Below, one piece after another: positions 9,311-18,419 of a DNA stretch of 46,700 nucleotides. The DNA comes from an uncultured Lachnospiraceae bacterium (GTDB lineage Bacteria > Bacillota > Clostridia > Lachnospirales > Lachnospiraceae): NCBI GenBank assembly GCA_951802115.1, contig CATOPL010000024.1, positions 1-46,700 of the forward strand, in the 5' to 3' direction. The notes under the pieces are model-generated. The model was not told where the DNA came from. It was given only the letters and a program-made list of their open reading frames with translations, and did not search any database. The first letter of the stretch is position 1. Each line of letters begins with the position of its first letter. The position numbers and the translations under genes are program-made.

Positions 9311-10228
9311 TCATTTCAGAAATCCGTTCACAATCTGTTCTTCCGCTTCCTGTTCTGTAAGTCCCAGCGTCATCAGCTTGATAATCTGTTCCCCTGCAAT
9401 CTTCCCGATGGCAGCTTCGTGAATCAGACTGGCATCCAGATGATTCGCATCCAGAGAGGGAACTGCATTCACATGTCCTTCGTCCATGAGAATAGCATCG
9501 CATTCGGTGTGCCCGTAACATTGGTTATTTCCACAGATTTTGGAATTAAACACCTGACTGGATCTGCCCTTTGCCACAGAACGCGATACAACATCCGCCG
9601 TTGAATTCACACCATTCAGGTCCACCTGGAAATTTGTCTCTGCATACTGATCCTCATGCGTCATGATCTTCTCTTTGATAATCAACGTCGCCCCGTCTTT
9701 CAGATCCGCCTTTGTATCACGGATCGTTGAATCCACACCTTTGATTTGTGTGGTTTCCATCTCCATATAACCGCCTTCATCTATGTGAACAATCGTAGTA
9801 GGATTTAAAATCCGCCCGCCGGTTCCTTCTCCTTCTCCATAATGCTTTTCCACATATTTAATTCTTGCATTTTTTCCGATATGAAACGTGTGAATTCCAT
9901 CGTGTTCTGTATCCTCGCTGCCGCCGCAGTGGATCCCACAGCCTGCCACAATTACTACATCTGAATCGTCACCAATATAAAAATCATTATAAACCAAATC
10001 TTTTAAACCGCTCTGGCTGATGATCACCGGAATATGAACACTTTCATTTTTCGTTCCGGGCCTGATCACAATATCAATCCCCGGCTTGTTTTCTTTACTG
10101 ACAATATCTATATTGGCTGTTGTATTCCTGCCGGCAAGTTTTCCGTTATCACGAATATTATAGGCTCCCTCCGGTACTGCATGAAGATCCGCCACTTTTT
10201 CCAACATATGTCTCTGTAACTGATCCAT
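9311..10228 (-). CDS. smsB: SufB/SufD-family scaffold protein (SmsB-like)
   Basis: This 305-residue protein belongs to the SufB/SufD beta-helix family that builds Fe-S clusters with the ATPase SufC. It is much shorter than classical SufB (about 470) and matches the short single-scaffold form called SmsB in the SMS (SUF-like minimal) system. The repetitive beta-helix core (about 90-250) contains several cysteines: GCGIHCGG near residue 115 and a later run including SKICGNNQCYGHTEC, which could carry a cluster. Its ATPase partner is encoded immediately upstream. No cysteine desulfurase (SufS) or SufU gene is nearby. The ATG follows an AGGAG site. Family assignment is firm; that this pair makes clusters for the whole cell is inference. 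Confidence 0.85.
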   Translation of the reverse strand: MDQLQRHMLEKVADLHAVPEGAYNIRDNGKLAGRNTTANIDIVSKENKPGIDIVIRPGTKNESVHIPVIISQSGLKDLVYNDFYIGDDSDVVIVAGCGIHCGGSEDTEHDGIHTFHIGKNARIKYVEKHYGEGEGTGGRILNPTTIVHIDEGGYMEMETTQIKGVDSTIRDTKADLKDGATLIIKEKIMTHEDQYAETNFQVDLNGVNSTADVVSRSVAKGRSSQVFNSKICGNNQCYGHTECDAILMDEGHVNAVPSLDANHLDASLIHEAAIGKIAGEQIIKLMTLGLTEQEAEEQIVNGFLK

Positions 10229-10271
10229 TTCTTTTCTCCTGTATAAAATTAAGCATTTTCTAAATGCTGCT

Positions 10272-11000
10272 TTATATCACTTTATTCAAAAGAGTACTGC
10301 ACGCCTCTGAAGAAGCATTCAAAAGTTCCGGCAGAACTTCGTCTTTTGTACCCTGTGCTCTCACTTCCCCGTCTGCCAGCACGATAATCTGATCAGCAAT
10401 ATTGAGAATCCGTTCCTGATGCGAGATAATAAGAATGGAACCATGAATTTTTTCCCTCATATTTTCAAACACCCGGATCAGATTGTTAAAACTCCACAGA
10501 TCAATCCCGGCCTCCGGCTCGTCAAAAATCGAAAGCAACGTTCCCCTTGCCATAATCATGGCAATCTCAATCCTTTTCAGCTCTCCGCCGGACAATGAGG
10601 CGTTCACTTCCCGATTAATATAGTCCTTTGCGCACAATCCCACTTCAGAGAGATAATGACACGCTTCATTCAAAGACAGAGCCTCTCCATGTGCCAGATT
10701 AATCAGATCCAAAACCGTCAGTCCTTTAAAACGGACCGGCTGCTGAAATGCAAAACTGATTCCCTTTTTCGCACGCTCTGTAATCGACAATTCCGTAATA
10801 TCGTCTCCGTTAAATAAAATTTTCCCGGAAGTCGGTTTTATAATCCCGGATATCACCTTTGCCATAGTGGATTTCCCACCGCCATTCGGCCCCGTGATCG
10901 CCACAAAGCTGTCCTCTATTTTTAGATTTACATGCTTTAAGATTCCCTTCTCCCGGGAATCTTCATTTACTTGAAAACATATATCCTGTAACTCAAGCAT
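10272..11000 (-). CDS. smsC: SufC-like Fe-S assembly ATPase (SmsC-like)
   Basis: This 242-residue soluble ABC ATPase has Walker A GPNGGGKST, Q-loop FAFQQP, signature LSGGELKRIEIA, Walker B LLSIFDEPEAGID and the switch histidine in LIISHQ. The FQQPVRFKGL and LWSFNNLI regions are typical of SufC rather than of membrane transporters, and no permease is adjacent. It would energise cluster assembly on the SmsB-like scaffold. The ribosome binding site (AGGGGG) lies partly in one arm of an inverted repeat shared with the end of the preceding gene, which may couple their translation. Confidence 0.88.
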   Translation of the reverse strand: MLELQDICFQVNEDSREKGILKHVNLKIEDSFVAITGPNGGGKSTMAKVISGIIKPTSGKILFNGDDITELSITERAKKGISFAFQQPVRFKGLTVLDLINLAHGEALSLNEACHYLSEVGLCAKDYINREVNASLSGGELKRIEIAMIMARGTLLSIFDEPEAGIDLWSFNNLIRVFENMREKIHGSILIISHQERILNIADQIIVLADGEVRAQGTKDEVLPELLNASSEACSTLLNKVI

Positions 11001-11011
11001 CTTCCACGCCC

Positions 11012-11071
11012 CCTGTGCATTTATCTATTTCATTTCAGTTAAAAATTATCCGGACAACACCTAATGCACAG
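11012..11071 (-). repeat. Inverted repeat bridging the AIM24 stop and the smsC ribosome binding site
   Basis: CCTGTGCATT (11012-11021) and AATGCACAGG (11062-11071) are perfect 10-base inverted arms with a loop of about 40 bases. In the minus-strand mRNA the first arm is the last codons of the AIM24-family gene and the second runs into the smsC ribosome binding site. Confidence 0.55.
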
Positions 11072-11819
11072 GAGCTAAAAGAATTTTGCCGCTGCCGCGG
11101 TATACATTTACCAGCCCTTCCCCTGAGGCCGCGGAACCAATCAGCGTTTTGCCGGAACGCTCCACAGTGAACTCCAGTGTGGAACTCCAGGCAACTGCAA
11201 AATTACCATCCACCTTCAGCACATCATTATTCAGCGTAATCTCAATCAGCTCTTCTCTTGGATAATCCGATTCCAGACATACGATTCCGTTGCCCGTAAT
11301 TCCCAGATTAAACAGTCCTTCGCCTCCGGCTACTGCCGACGATAAATTAGATCTCATGACCGCTTTGTGCTTCAGATTTGATTCACATGCCAGGAAAAGA
11401 CCGTCATCCAGAATAATAGAACCGCCCCAGTCATTGAGATCTTCCAGCAGAATATATTTATATGTAGGCTCCAGTACCACTGTTCCGTCACCTGTATATT
11501 CCGGCTTAATCGCAGACTCTCCCGTCACTTTGCCGCGAACTGCTTTCCCCAGAAAATCTCCCACGCTCTTAACGCCTGTAGTTGCATTCACATTACCTGC
11601 CATCCACTGCATTGCACCTGCCTGCAGCGTTACATGAGACTTGCTTAAATCACAGATCACCTGTCGTTTACGCACATTCATCTCATTGCAGAAATAAGCC
11701 GTCTGAGCATTCTGAGGACTGACACTCATATCTCTTTGATATTCAACTGCTGTAAAGGCTCCTTTCTGGTCCAAAATACGGATATTGCTATTATTGGTAA
11801 AATTATTGATCTGATACAT
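11061..11819 (-). CDS. AIM24-family (TIGR00266-like) protein
   Basis: This 252-residue protein resembles the AIM24/DUF124 family: beta-rich, glycine-rich repeats such as GGEGLFNLGITGNGIVCLES and GKTLIGSAASGEGLVNVYRG near the C-terminus. The biochemical role of bacterial members is unknown; the yeast namesake concerns mitochondrial inner-membrane organisation. The ATG at 11819 is chosen over an upstream frame extension to 11891 because AGGAGG sits 7 bases before it and the extension runs into the promoter -10. It is the first gene of a three-gene operon with the SmsC/SmsB-like pair, so a link to Fe-S metabolism is possible but unproven. Confidence 0.75.
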   Translation of the reverse strand: MYQINNFTNNSNIRILDQKGAFTAVEYQRDMSVSPQNAQTAYFCNEMNVRKRQVICDLSKSHVTLQAGAMQWMAGNVNATTGVKSVGDFLGKAVRGKVTGESAIKPEYTGDGTVVLEPTYKYILLEDLNDWGGSIILDDGLFLACESNLKHKAVMRSNLSSAVAGGEGLFNLGITGNGIVCLESDYPREELIEITLNNDVLKVDGNFAVAWSSTLEFTVERSGKTLIGSAASGEGLVNVYRGSGKILLAPVH

Positions 11820-11879
11820 AAAACATTCCTCCTGTGTTATAAATGACACGGCTCTGCACTGGGAACCGGTATCTTCTCC

Positions 11880-11908
11880 ATTATAGTCCATATGAAAAGG
11901 AGTTACAA
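11880..11908 (-). promoter_or_regulatory. Promoter of the AIM24-smsC-smsB operon
   Basis: On the minus strand: TTGTAA (11903-11908), 17 bases, perfect TATAAT (11880-11885). The predicted start near 11873 gives a leader of about 54 bases to the ATG at 11819. Confidence 0.75.
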
Positions 11909-11970
11909 CCAGTTTTTATCTTGAAGAATCTGTTTTCTTTTTTACAGAGAAAAATAAAATACAGCCATAG

Positions 11971-12018
11971 CAATACGGTCGCCTGACAAGAGTATACGCC
12001 CTTGTCAGACGACCGTAC
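11971..12018 (-). terminator. Terminator of the 2-oxoacid catabolic operon
   Basis: TACGGTCG-C-CTGACAAG pairs with CTTGTCAG-A-CGACCGTA around a loop of about 10 bases, overlapping the symporter stop codon. On the minus strand it is followed after a short gap by a T-rich stretch. It separates this operon from the downstream AIM24 promoter. Confidence 0.75.
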
Positions 12019-13466
12019 TATCTCCGAAAACTTGCACAAAACCATTCCGCTTGTTTCAACTCCTTTTCCGTCTGCTTATGTCTCAGACAGACAACTGCGT
12101 ACAGCACTGCAGATACTCCAAAAGCCGGCCAGATCGTATCAATCTGAAAGACCGGAAGATTCGAACAGGCACCGCCAATCAGCCAGATTACTGCGATAAC
12201 CGTAGAGGAAACCATTGATACAAACGCGCCGGATGCACAGGACCTTTTCCAGAAAAACGCTCCCAAAGTCGGCAGAAACAATCCGGCGGAATTGATGGTA
12301 AAAGTTATCATAAGAATGTTCATGATATCCTGATTAAACCATCCGAACAAAGCACTCAGAATACCTACGGCGGCGGAGCAGACAATTCCCATCCTCATCA
12401 ATGTACGGTCGGAAGCGTCTGGATTCTTAAACCGCTGATAAATGTCCTTTGTCAGACTCGCAGATCCGGTAAGAATGGAGATATCCGCTGTGGACATGAT
12501 GGAACTGAGTAGTCCCACCAGAACAATTCCCTTCACACCATGGGGAAATATCGTAATCACAAGCTGTGTGATCGCATGATTCGACGACTCCAGATCCGGA
12601 AGCAGCAGTTTCCCGGCCATTCCCAGATATGTGCAGGCACAGCCAACACTCAGCGCAAGCATCGCTGCATAGATGGTTCCTCTTTTTGCTGTCCTGGCAT
12701 CTTTTGCGGCTATACATCGCGTAAAGCTGTCCATACTGGTAAAAAACGACATGATCGTCGACACCATGAAGGCTGCAATCGTCGGCCAGCCCCAGGCCCC
12801 GATATCAAAATACTCTGCCGGAAGATCTCTTACAACCGACAGCCCCTGATCTGCCAGTTCAGAAGCAGACATGGACACGGCCAGCACTGCCACCCCCGCC
12901 AGTATCAGAAGCATCTGAAAAAGATCTGTATAGGTCACTGCCAGCAGGCCGCCTATAGAAACATAAAATATCACTATGATCATGGCCACAATATAACATC
13001 CCTTTAAATTCCATCCCGTAAGTACATGGAGGATAGATGCGCCGGAGACGAACTGCGACGCCGTATATCCGATCATGGCCAGGATCGTGGTAATACTGCA
13101 CATAACGCTGCTTTTTACATCATAGCGGGCAAGGATCATCTCTGGAAACGTGATGTTGTTCAATTCCTGACTGACATATTTTACCGGTTTTGCCAATACA
13201 AACGCAAATATAACGCATCCGGATGCTATCGCAACCAAATACCAGACACCGGTAATCCCCATACTGTAACCATAGGAGGATGTGGCAATCGTTGATGAAC
13301 CGCCGATCCACCCTGCCATCCACAGTGCAGCCAGCTTCAGACTTCCCATGGAGCGTCCGCCCACATAGTAGTCTTCGCTCCCTGTCTGCTTTTTATTTGC
13401 ATACAGTCCCAGCAGTATCATTCCAACAAAATAGGCCAAAATAATGATAATATCCAGACCATTCAT
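12018..13466 (-). CDS. Sodium:solute symporter (SSS family)
   Basis: This 482-residue membrane protein of the SSS (PutP/PanF-like) family starts with a typical first helix (DIIIILAYFVGMILLGLYA) and the family motif SEDYYVGGRSMG. About 12-13 hydrophobic segments follow. It would import an organic solute with Na+. The ATG at 13466 is preferred to an in-frame GTG two codons upstream because AGGAGGAG is 9 bases before the ATG and only about 3 from the GTG. As last gene of the catabolic operon it is a candidate carrier for a carboxylic acid. The substrate cannot be read from sequence. Confidence 0.88.
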   Translation of the reverse strand: MNGLDIIIILAYFVGMILLGLYANKKQTGSEDYYVGGRSMGSLKLAALWMAGWIGGSSTIATSSYGYSMGITGVWYLVAIASGCVIFAFVLAKPVKYVSQELNNITFPEMILARYDVKSSVMCSITTILAMIGYTASQFVSGASILHVLTGWNLKGCYIVAMIIVIFYVSIGGLLAVTYTDLFQMLLILAGVAVLAVSMSASELADQGLSVVRDLPAEYFDIGAWGWPTIAAFMVSTIMSFFTSMDSFTRCIAAKDARTAKRGTIYAAMLALSVGCACTYLGMAGKLLLPDLESSNHAITQLVITIFPHGVKGIVLVGLLSSIMSTADISILTGSASLTKDIYQRFKNPDASDRTLMRMGIVCSAAVGILSALFGWFNQDIMNILMITFTINSAGLFLPTLGAFFWKRSCASGAFVSMVSSTVIAVIWLIGGACSNLPVFQIDTIWPAFGVSAVLYAVVCLRHKQTEKELKQAEWFCASFRR

Positions 13467-13499
13467 AGCCACATCTCCTCCTTTTCTGAAAAATATCTT

Positions 13500-14750
13500 T
13501 TATTCTTCCGCTTTCCCCGCGGATCTAGTACTCACTCTGATCGCGGCAACCGCCACTGCAGCCCCCAGAACAGCCGTCCCGATACCGTAAAACAGAATTC
13601 TGTCATACCCGGCGTCTCCATAGGTATCAATCCAGTTTCCAAACATGGTATGTACAAACATATCGGGCAGATAACCGACCGCTGTCGCGATAGCCACTGC
13701 CGTCGCAGACACGCGGGCAGAGATTCCAAGCTCCGGCTGTACAGAAAAATAAGTTCCTTTACATATAAACATACACACACCTGTCAGTAAGAGCAGAATC
13801 ATCAGAATCCCTCCGCCAATACCGGAAGGAATAACAAGAAACGCCCCCAGACTCACTGCACAGGCAACCTGCCCTACAAACTGAGCTTTTGATGCAGAAT
13901 GAAAGGTTTTATCAGCCAGGAACCCACCCAGCGGACCTCCGACCAGCCGACACCCATAAGTACGAACCGTTCCAATGCTGGCGGCAAGTGCCGCAGACAT
14001 TCCCAGAACACTGGTACTGTAAGGCGTCAAATAACTGGCGACAGCAGAAATTGTCACATAACACCAGACCAGAACAGACATCAGCCATACGCCGGGAATT
14101 TTAAAAGTCGCAATATAGTCATGCAGCGTAATCTTCTGTGATTCCTCATTTGCTCCATAGGATGCGTTTTCAGGCATAAGGAAAAATACCAGGACGCCGG
14201 AGACAATCGATAATACCCCCATGGAAATGCAGGCGCTTTTAAATCCGGTAACCAGATCCCCTGCTCCTGCCAGCGCCATAATGCCCAGCATTACAAAGCT
14301 CAGCAGCAGAGAAGACACGCCATTAAGAGCCTCAAAAATGCCAAAAATACGTCCCTGCTCTTCATCGCTTCCGGTCAGACGAATTCCTTTCATCATAGAC
14401 GGCCAGAATGCAAATCCTCCGGTCAGAGCCATCAGACACCAGATCAGAACGGCCATTGGATAACTCTGATAGGTAAATACAAACAGAAAGCTTAAGGCTG
14501 CCTGTCCAAAAATAGAGGCCAGAAGCACAGGCTTAGGATTGAATTTATCTCCGATCCATCCTCCCGGAAAATAGGATATTGTCAAAGCAATCGTATAATA
14601 TGTCATCAGAGAACCCAGCTGTTCATTCGTACACCCCATAGCGGCAATCATCTGGTCATAGAAACTGGATTTCATATAAGGCATCACATACATAAAACCA
14701 TAGGCAACACCTAATGCAAAAAGTAACAGGAAGCGTTTTGTATTTTTCAT
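13500..14750 (-). CDS. Major facilitator superfamily transporter
   Basis: This 416-residue integral membrane protein with about 12 predicted helices has the MFS loop motif after helix 2 (GGWIGDKFNPKPVL, about residues 63-76) and a second copy-like motif in the C-half (GGFLADKTF). The start ATG has AGGAGG 8 bases upstream. It sits between the hydroxyacid dehydrogenase and the Na+ symporter, so the operon has two unrelated transporters. One may import the acid substrate and the other export a product or take a related compound. Substrate unknown. Confidence 0.85.
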   Translation of the reverse strand: MKNTKRFLLLFALGVAYGFMYVMPYMKSSFYDQMIAAMGCTNEQLGSLMTYYTIALTISYFPGGWIGDKFNPKPVLLASIFGQAALSFLFVFTYQSYPMAVLIWCLMALTGGFAFWPSMMKGIRLTGSDEEQGRIFGIFEALNGVSSLLLSFVMLGIMALAGAGDLVTGFKSACISMGVLSIVSGVLVFFLMPENASYGANEESQKITLHDYIATFKIPGVWLMSVLVWCYVTISAVASYLTPYSTSVLGMSAALAASIGTVRTYGCRLVGGPLGGFLADKTFHSASKAQFVGQVACAVSLGAFLVIPSGIGGGILMILLLLTGVCMFICKGTYFSVQPELGISARVSATAVAIATAVGYLPDMFVHTMFGNWIDTYGDAGYDRILFYGIGTAVLGAAVAVAAIRVSTRSAGKAEE

Positions 14751-14763
14751 TTTGCTCCTCCTT

Positions 14764-15750
14764 TTATTTTTGTAGTCCCAGCTCGCGTTTATTCACACAG
14801 CTGTACGGGACTTCTCCTTTAGCGGCACAAATGGCCAGTTCCGTTGCCAGGCGATCCACATCCGCCGTCGATTCCAGTGTACAATAGGCGATATGAGGAG
14901 TAAGAATCACATTCTCAAACTGATGCAGCTCATGATTCGGCTCCAGCGGTTCCGTGTCAAATACATCCAGTCCCGCAGCCGCTACTTTCCCGGATTTCAG
15001 AGCCTCGATCAGAGACGGCGTATGCACCAGCGGACCTCTGGCAGTGTTAACCAGAATCACATGATCCTTCATTTTAGAAAAAGCCTCCGCGTCCACCATA
15101 TGTCGGGTGCTGTCCATCAGCGGAATATGAATTGTAATCGCATCTGCCTGCGCATACAGTTCATCCAGTTCTGCTTTTTCCACTCCGTTTTGAGCAAATA
15201 CTTCTTGCGGAATATACGGATCGTAGGCAACCACCCGCATACCGAGGCCAAGACCCATCCGCGCCGCGCATCGCGCAATCTTGCCAAATCCCATTACCCC
15301 CAGAGTCATTGTGGAAAGCCGGCGGGAGCCATAGGGTTCAAACAAATGCTCCACATCCCAGATCCCCTGCTGCATTTTCAGATCATAAAGTTTTATTTTT
15401 CTGTTGCATGCCAGCATAAGCGTAATCGCCATGGCAGCCACTTCCTCCATACCATAATCCGGATTGTTACACACCATAATTCCCCGGGCGGTAGCCGCCT
15501 TAACATCAATATTGTCAAAGCCGACATACATGGAAAGGATACATTTTATACTGGAATCCAGACGATCAATAACCGCTTTGTTAATCTGACCGTCATAAAC
15601 CATAAGAACCTGCGCCCCCTTGGACAGTTCCGCCATCGCATCGTAATCATTTACCTCACATCTCAAAAGTTCTACACCGTTCTTCTCAAAAACAGGTTCA
15701 TAGTCCTTTAAAATCCCGTATCTTTCCTGTGAAGTCAGAATAACTTTCAT
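14764..15750 (-). CDS. D-2-hydroxyacid dehydrogenase (NAD-dependent)
   Basis: This 328-residue enzyme of the D-isomer-specific 2-hydroxyacid dehydrogenase family interconverts a D-2-hydroxyacid and a 2-oxoacid with NAD(H). The Rossmann motif is GVMGFGKIA (about 151-159), with an acidic residue in AYDPY (D177) favouring NAD. The catalytic triad is R238 (NTARGP), E267 (DTEPLEP) and H286 (LTPHIAY). The ATG overlaps the stop of the acyl-CoA synthetase (ATGA). In this operon it most plausibly feeds the 2-oxoacid oxidoreductase from a hydroxyacid, although the reverse reduction is also possible. Substrate specificity is not visible. Confidence 0.9.
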   Translation of the reverse strand: MKVILTSQERYGILKDYEPVFEKNGVELLRCEVNDYDAMAELSKGAQVLMVYDGQINKAVIDRLDSSIKCILSMYVGFDNIDVKAATARGIMVCNNPDYGMEEVAAMAITLMLACNRKIKLYDLKMQQGIWDVEHLFEPYGSRRLSTMTLGVMGFGKIARCAARMGLGLGMRVVAYDPYIPQEVFAQNGVEKAELDELYAQADAITIHIPLMDSTRHMVDAEAFSKMKDHVILVNTARGPLVHTPSLIEALKSGKVAAAGLDVFDTEPLEPNHELHQFENVILTPHIAYCTLESTADVDRLATELAICAAKGEVPYSCVNKRELGLQK

Positions 15751-17855
15751 GATACTACCCCCTTTTTCTTTACAATCAGTGCATCCGCCACCCCAATTCC
15801 TTCCCCTTCAGGATATAAAAACAGCGGATTAATATCCAGTTCTTTCAACGTATTCCTGTTTTCATCTGCATATTGGCTGATTCCGACGATAAACCTGCAT
15901 AATGCCTGTATGTCGCACTTTGCAGATCCTCTGTAGCCGTCAAGCAGCCTGAAAGATTTCAAAGACCGGAGCATCTCCATCGCTTCTTTCTCCCCCATCG
16001 GCGCCGGATATAAAGCGACATCTTTAAATACCTCTACAAATACTCCGCCCATCCCCACCATAATCATGGGGCCAAACTGCGGATCATTATTCACGCCGAT
16101 CATCATTTCCACCCCGGGTTTTAACATCGGAACCATCAGGATTCCGTTGATCCTTGCATCCGGCCGTCTGGAAGTCACATTCTGCATGATCTCTTCATAG
16201 GCTGCAGCTGCTTCCGCCCCGCAGATATTCAGTTTGACGCCGCCTACATCGCTTTTATGAAGAATATCTGAAGATTCTATCTTCATAGCCAGCGCCGTAC
16301 CTGCATGTTTTGCAAATTCCATCGCTTCCTCCGCGGACGTTACGATTCTTTCTTCCGGAATCTGCACTCCAAATTTTTTCAGCTCTTCTTTGCTGTCATG
16401 TTCGGACAAAGCACAGCTTTCGCAGTCCGCTCCCTGTCCAACCGACAATTTCAGTGTCTTATCCTCCGGCCTGTATTCGATAAAATCAGCCAGATGGCGA
16501 AGCAGCTTAAACGCATAGACCGGAGGCGGAAGAATCGGCACGCCGATCTGAAACAGCTTTTCCCGATATTCCGGATTTCTGGTATTTTCCGCAAACGGAA
16601 TCATTGCCACCGGTTTACAGTCGTCGCCTTTTTCCTTCACAACCTTTTCAATTCCTTTGTACATATAATGAATGCACGGGTCTGCAATTTCAAAAAGCAA
16701 TGTATATCCGATCAGTACCATTCCGATATCAGGGTCATCCATGACAGTGCGAAGCGCTCCTGCATAAAGTTCCTCGTCGTAGGAAAGACTGGCAGTCATA
16801 TCCAGCGGATTGTTCACAGACGCGTAGGACGGGAGCTGCTCTTTTAAAGAGCTCTGCGTCTCTTTGGTAAAATCCGGATACACAATACCGTTCAGGCTCC
16901 CCACATCCGCACAGATACCGGTCTCGCCGCCGGAGAGATTCATAGAAGCAAAGGCCGCTTTGTCCGGAAGCTTTTTAAGTGTGGACAACAGCAGCGACAT
17001 GGCGATCAGCTCTTCCAGATCGTCTACACGAATTGCTCCGAATTTCTTCAGCACCGCATCAAAAGAAGCGTCGGAACCTGACAGACTTCCAGTATGCGAT
17101 GCGGCGATCGCTCCGCCTTTTTCACTACGCCCCGCTTTTAATATGACCATCGGTTTTCTCTTATCTGCTGCCCTTTTGAGTACGCCGGCAAATTTTTTCG
17201 CATCCTTTACCCCTTCAATATAAACGCTGACTACCTTCGTATCCTCATCCTCCACCAGAAATTCCATGTAGTCTTCCATCTGCACAATTCTGCCATTGCC
17301 TGCTGAAATACAGTAAGAAAAGCGCATGCCGGGATCATCCATCATAGAGAGGCAAAGCTGACCGCTCTGAGATACGACGCCGATGCTTCCCTTTCGCTCC
17401 CGTTTTTCCGAAATAAACGCAAATGCCTGTACATTGTCCACATAATTTACAAAACCGGCGCAGTTAGGTCCCATAACTGCAATGCCAAGTTTTTCCGCCT
17501 CATTTACCAGCTCTTTTTCCTTCTGTCTTCCTTCCTCTGTCCCCACTTCCCCGTATCCGCTGGCAAATATGACCGCACCTCCGCATCCTTTTGCAGAACC
17601 TTCATGAAGCAGCGGAATTACAGTCTTCTGTGACGTACAGATAATCATCATGTCTACCGTATCCGGAATGTCCGTCACACTTTTCCAGCAGGGAATTCCA
17701 AATACGGAAGTTCTCTTTGGATGTACAAAATATACTCTGCTCTTATCCTTCACATAAGCCAGAATATTCCGGCATACATCTCCGCCGAAGCCCTCTTTTT
17801 CGCTGGCTCCGATAACTGCAACCGACGCCGGTTTTAACAATTTTGTCAGGTTCAT
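15747..17855 (-). CDS. ADP-forming acyl-CoA synthetase (acetate-CoA ligase type, fused alpha-beta)
   Basis: This 702-residue protein fuses the two parts of NDP-forming acyl-CoA synthetases. The N-terminal half has a CoA-binding Rossmann domain (SVAVIGASEKEGFGG) and succinyl-CoA synthetase-like flavodoxin folds, with the phosphohistidine H254 in AASHTGSLSG. The C-terminal part (about 475-702) is an ATP-grasp domain. The enzyme converts acyl-CoA, ADP and phosphate to free acid, CoA and ATP, giving substrate-level phosphorylation in anaerobes. Its position directly after the oxidoreductase genes suggests it acts on that enzyme's acyl-CoA product. The start has AAGGAGG upstream. Confidence 0.92.
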   Translation of the reverse strand: MNLTKLLKPASVAVIGASEKEGFGGDVCRNILAYVKDKSRVYFVHPKRTSVFGIPCWKSVTDIPDTVDMMIICTSQKTVIPLLHEGSAKGCGGAVIFASGYGEVGTEEGRQKEKELVNEAEKLGIAVMGPNCAGFVNYVDNVQAFAFISEKRERKGSIGVVSQSGQLCLSMMDDPGMRFSYCISAGNGRIVQMEDYMEFLVEDEDTKVVSVYIEGVKDAKKFAGVLKRAADKRKPMVILKAGRSEKGGAIAASHTGSLSGSDASFDAVLKKFGAIRVDDLEELIAMSLLLSTLKKLPDKAAFASMNLSGGETGICADVGSLNGIVYPDFTKETQSSLKEQLPSYASVNNPLDMTASLSYDEELYAGALRTVMDDPDIGMVLIGYTLLFEIADPCIHYMYKGIEKVVKEKGDDCKPVAMIPFAENTRNPEYREKLFQIGVPILPPPVYAFKLLRHLADFIEYRPEDKTLKLSVGQGADCESCALSEHDSKEELKKFGVQIPEERIVTSAEEAMEFAKHAGTALAMKIESSDILHKSDVGGVKLNICGAEAAAAYEEIMQNVTSRRPDARINGILMVPMLKPGVEMMIGVNNDPQFGPMIMVGMGGVFVEVFKDVALYPAPMGEKEAMEMLRSLKSFRLLDGYRGSAKCDIQALCRFIVGISQYADENRNTLKELDINPLFLYPEGEGIGVADALIVKKKGVVS

Positions 17856-17875
17856 TGCTGCCTCCTTCTATTAAT

Positions 17876-18415
17876 TTATCTGCCTTCCACGCCTCTGCGG
17901 TAACAGGCAGTATTTTTCTCATTAAATTTACCTTTTCCTTTCTTTTCAAAGAAAGATACAATGGCAGACTCCATGTATTCTATGGAAAACAGATCGCTGT
18001 TTGCTGCCAGCGCCCCCAGCATGACCAGATTAGCGCCTTTGGGATTGTTTTCTTCCGCCGCAATCTCAGTAACCGGAACCTTGATTACCTGAATATCGCT
18101 TCGATAGCTGCGGTCGGCCGGCACAATGGAAGAATTCACCAGCAGCAGCCCGCCCGGCTTCACTCTCTCCTCGAACTTGTCAATCGCAGGCGTGTTCATC
18201 GTAAAAAGAATATCAGGAGACTTGGACACCGGGCTGGCAATCAGATTCTCACTGATCTTCACAGTACAATTTGCAGTTCCCCCGCGCATTTCGGAACCAT
18301 AGGACGGATAGAACAGTACATTTTTATTCTGTTCCATACCTGCATTGATCAAAAGCATTCCTGCGGTCAATACGCCCTGACCTCCGAATCCTGCACAAAT
18401 TATTTCCTTTGCCAC
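17876..18415 (-). CDS. 2-oxoacid:ferredoxin oxidoreductase, gamma subunit
   Basis: This 179-residue gamma subunit of the pyruvate/2-oxoacid ferredoxin oxidoreductase family carries the N-terminal motif GFGGQGVLTAG and the conserved SYGSEMRGGTANC. The start is GTG, placed by GGGAGGA 8 bases upstream. It is translationally close to the beta subunit (4-base gap). The four-subunit split (gamma, beta, alpha and a ferredoxin) is the Kor/Vor arrangement for 2-oxoglutarate or branched-chain 2-oxoacids, rather than the fused pyruvate enzyme or the two-subunit indolepyruvate enzyme. Confidence 0.92.
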   Translation of the reverse strand: MAKEIICAGFGGQGVLTAGMLLINAGMEQNKNVLFYPSYGSEMRGGTANCTVKISENLIASPVSKSPDILFTMNTPAIDKFEERVKPGGLLLVNSSIVPADRSYRSDIQVIKVPVTEIAAEENNPKGANLVMLGALAANSDLFSIEYMESAIVSFFEKKGKGKFNEKNTACYRRGVEGR

Positions 18416-18419
18416 GTCT

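Noticed and set aside
11819..11891. N-terminal extension of the AIM24-family gene
   Set aside because: It would start in the promoter -10 region, and the internal ATG at 11819 has AGGAGG.
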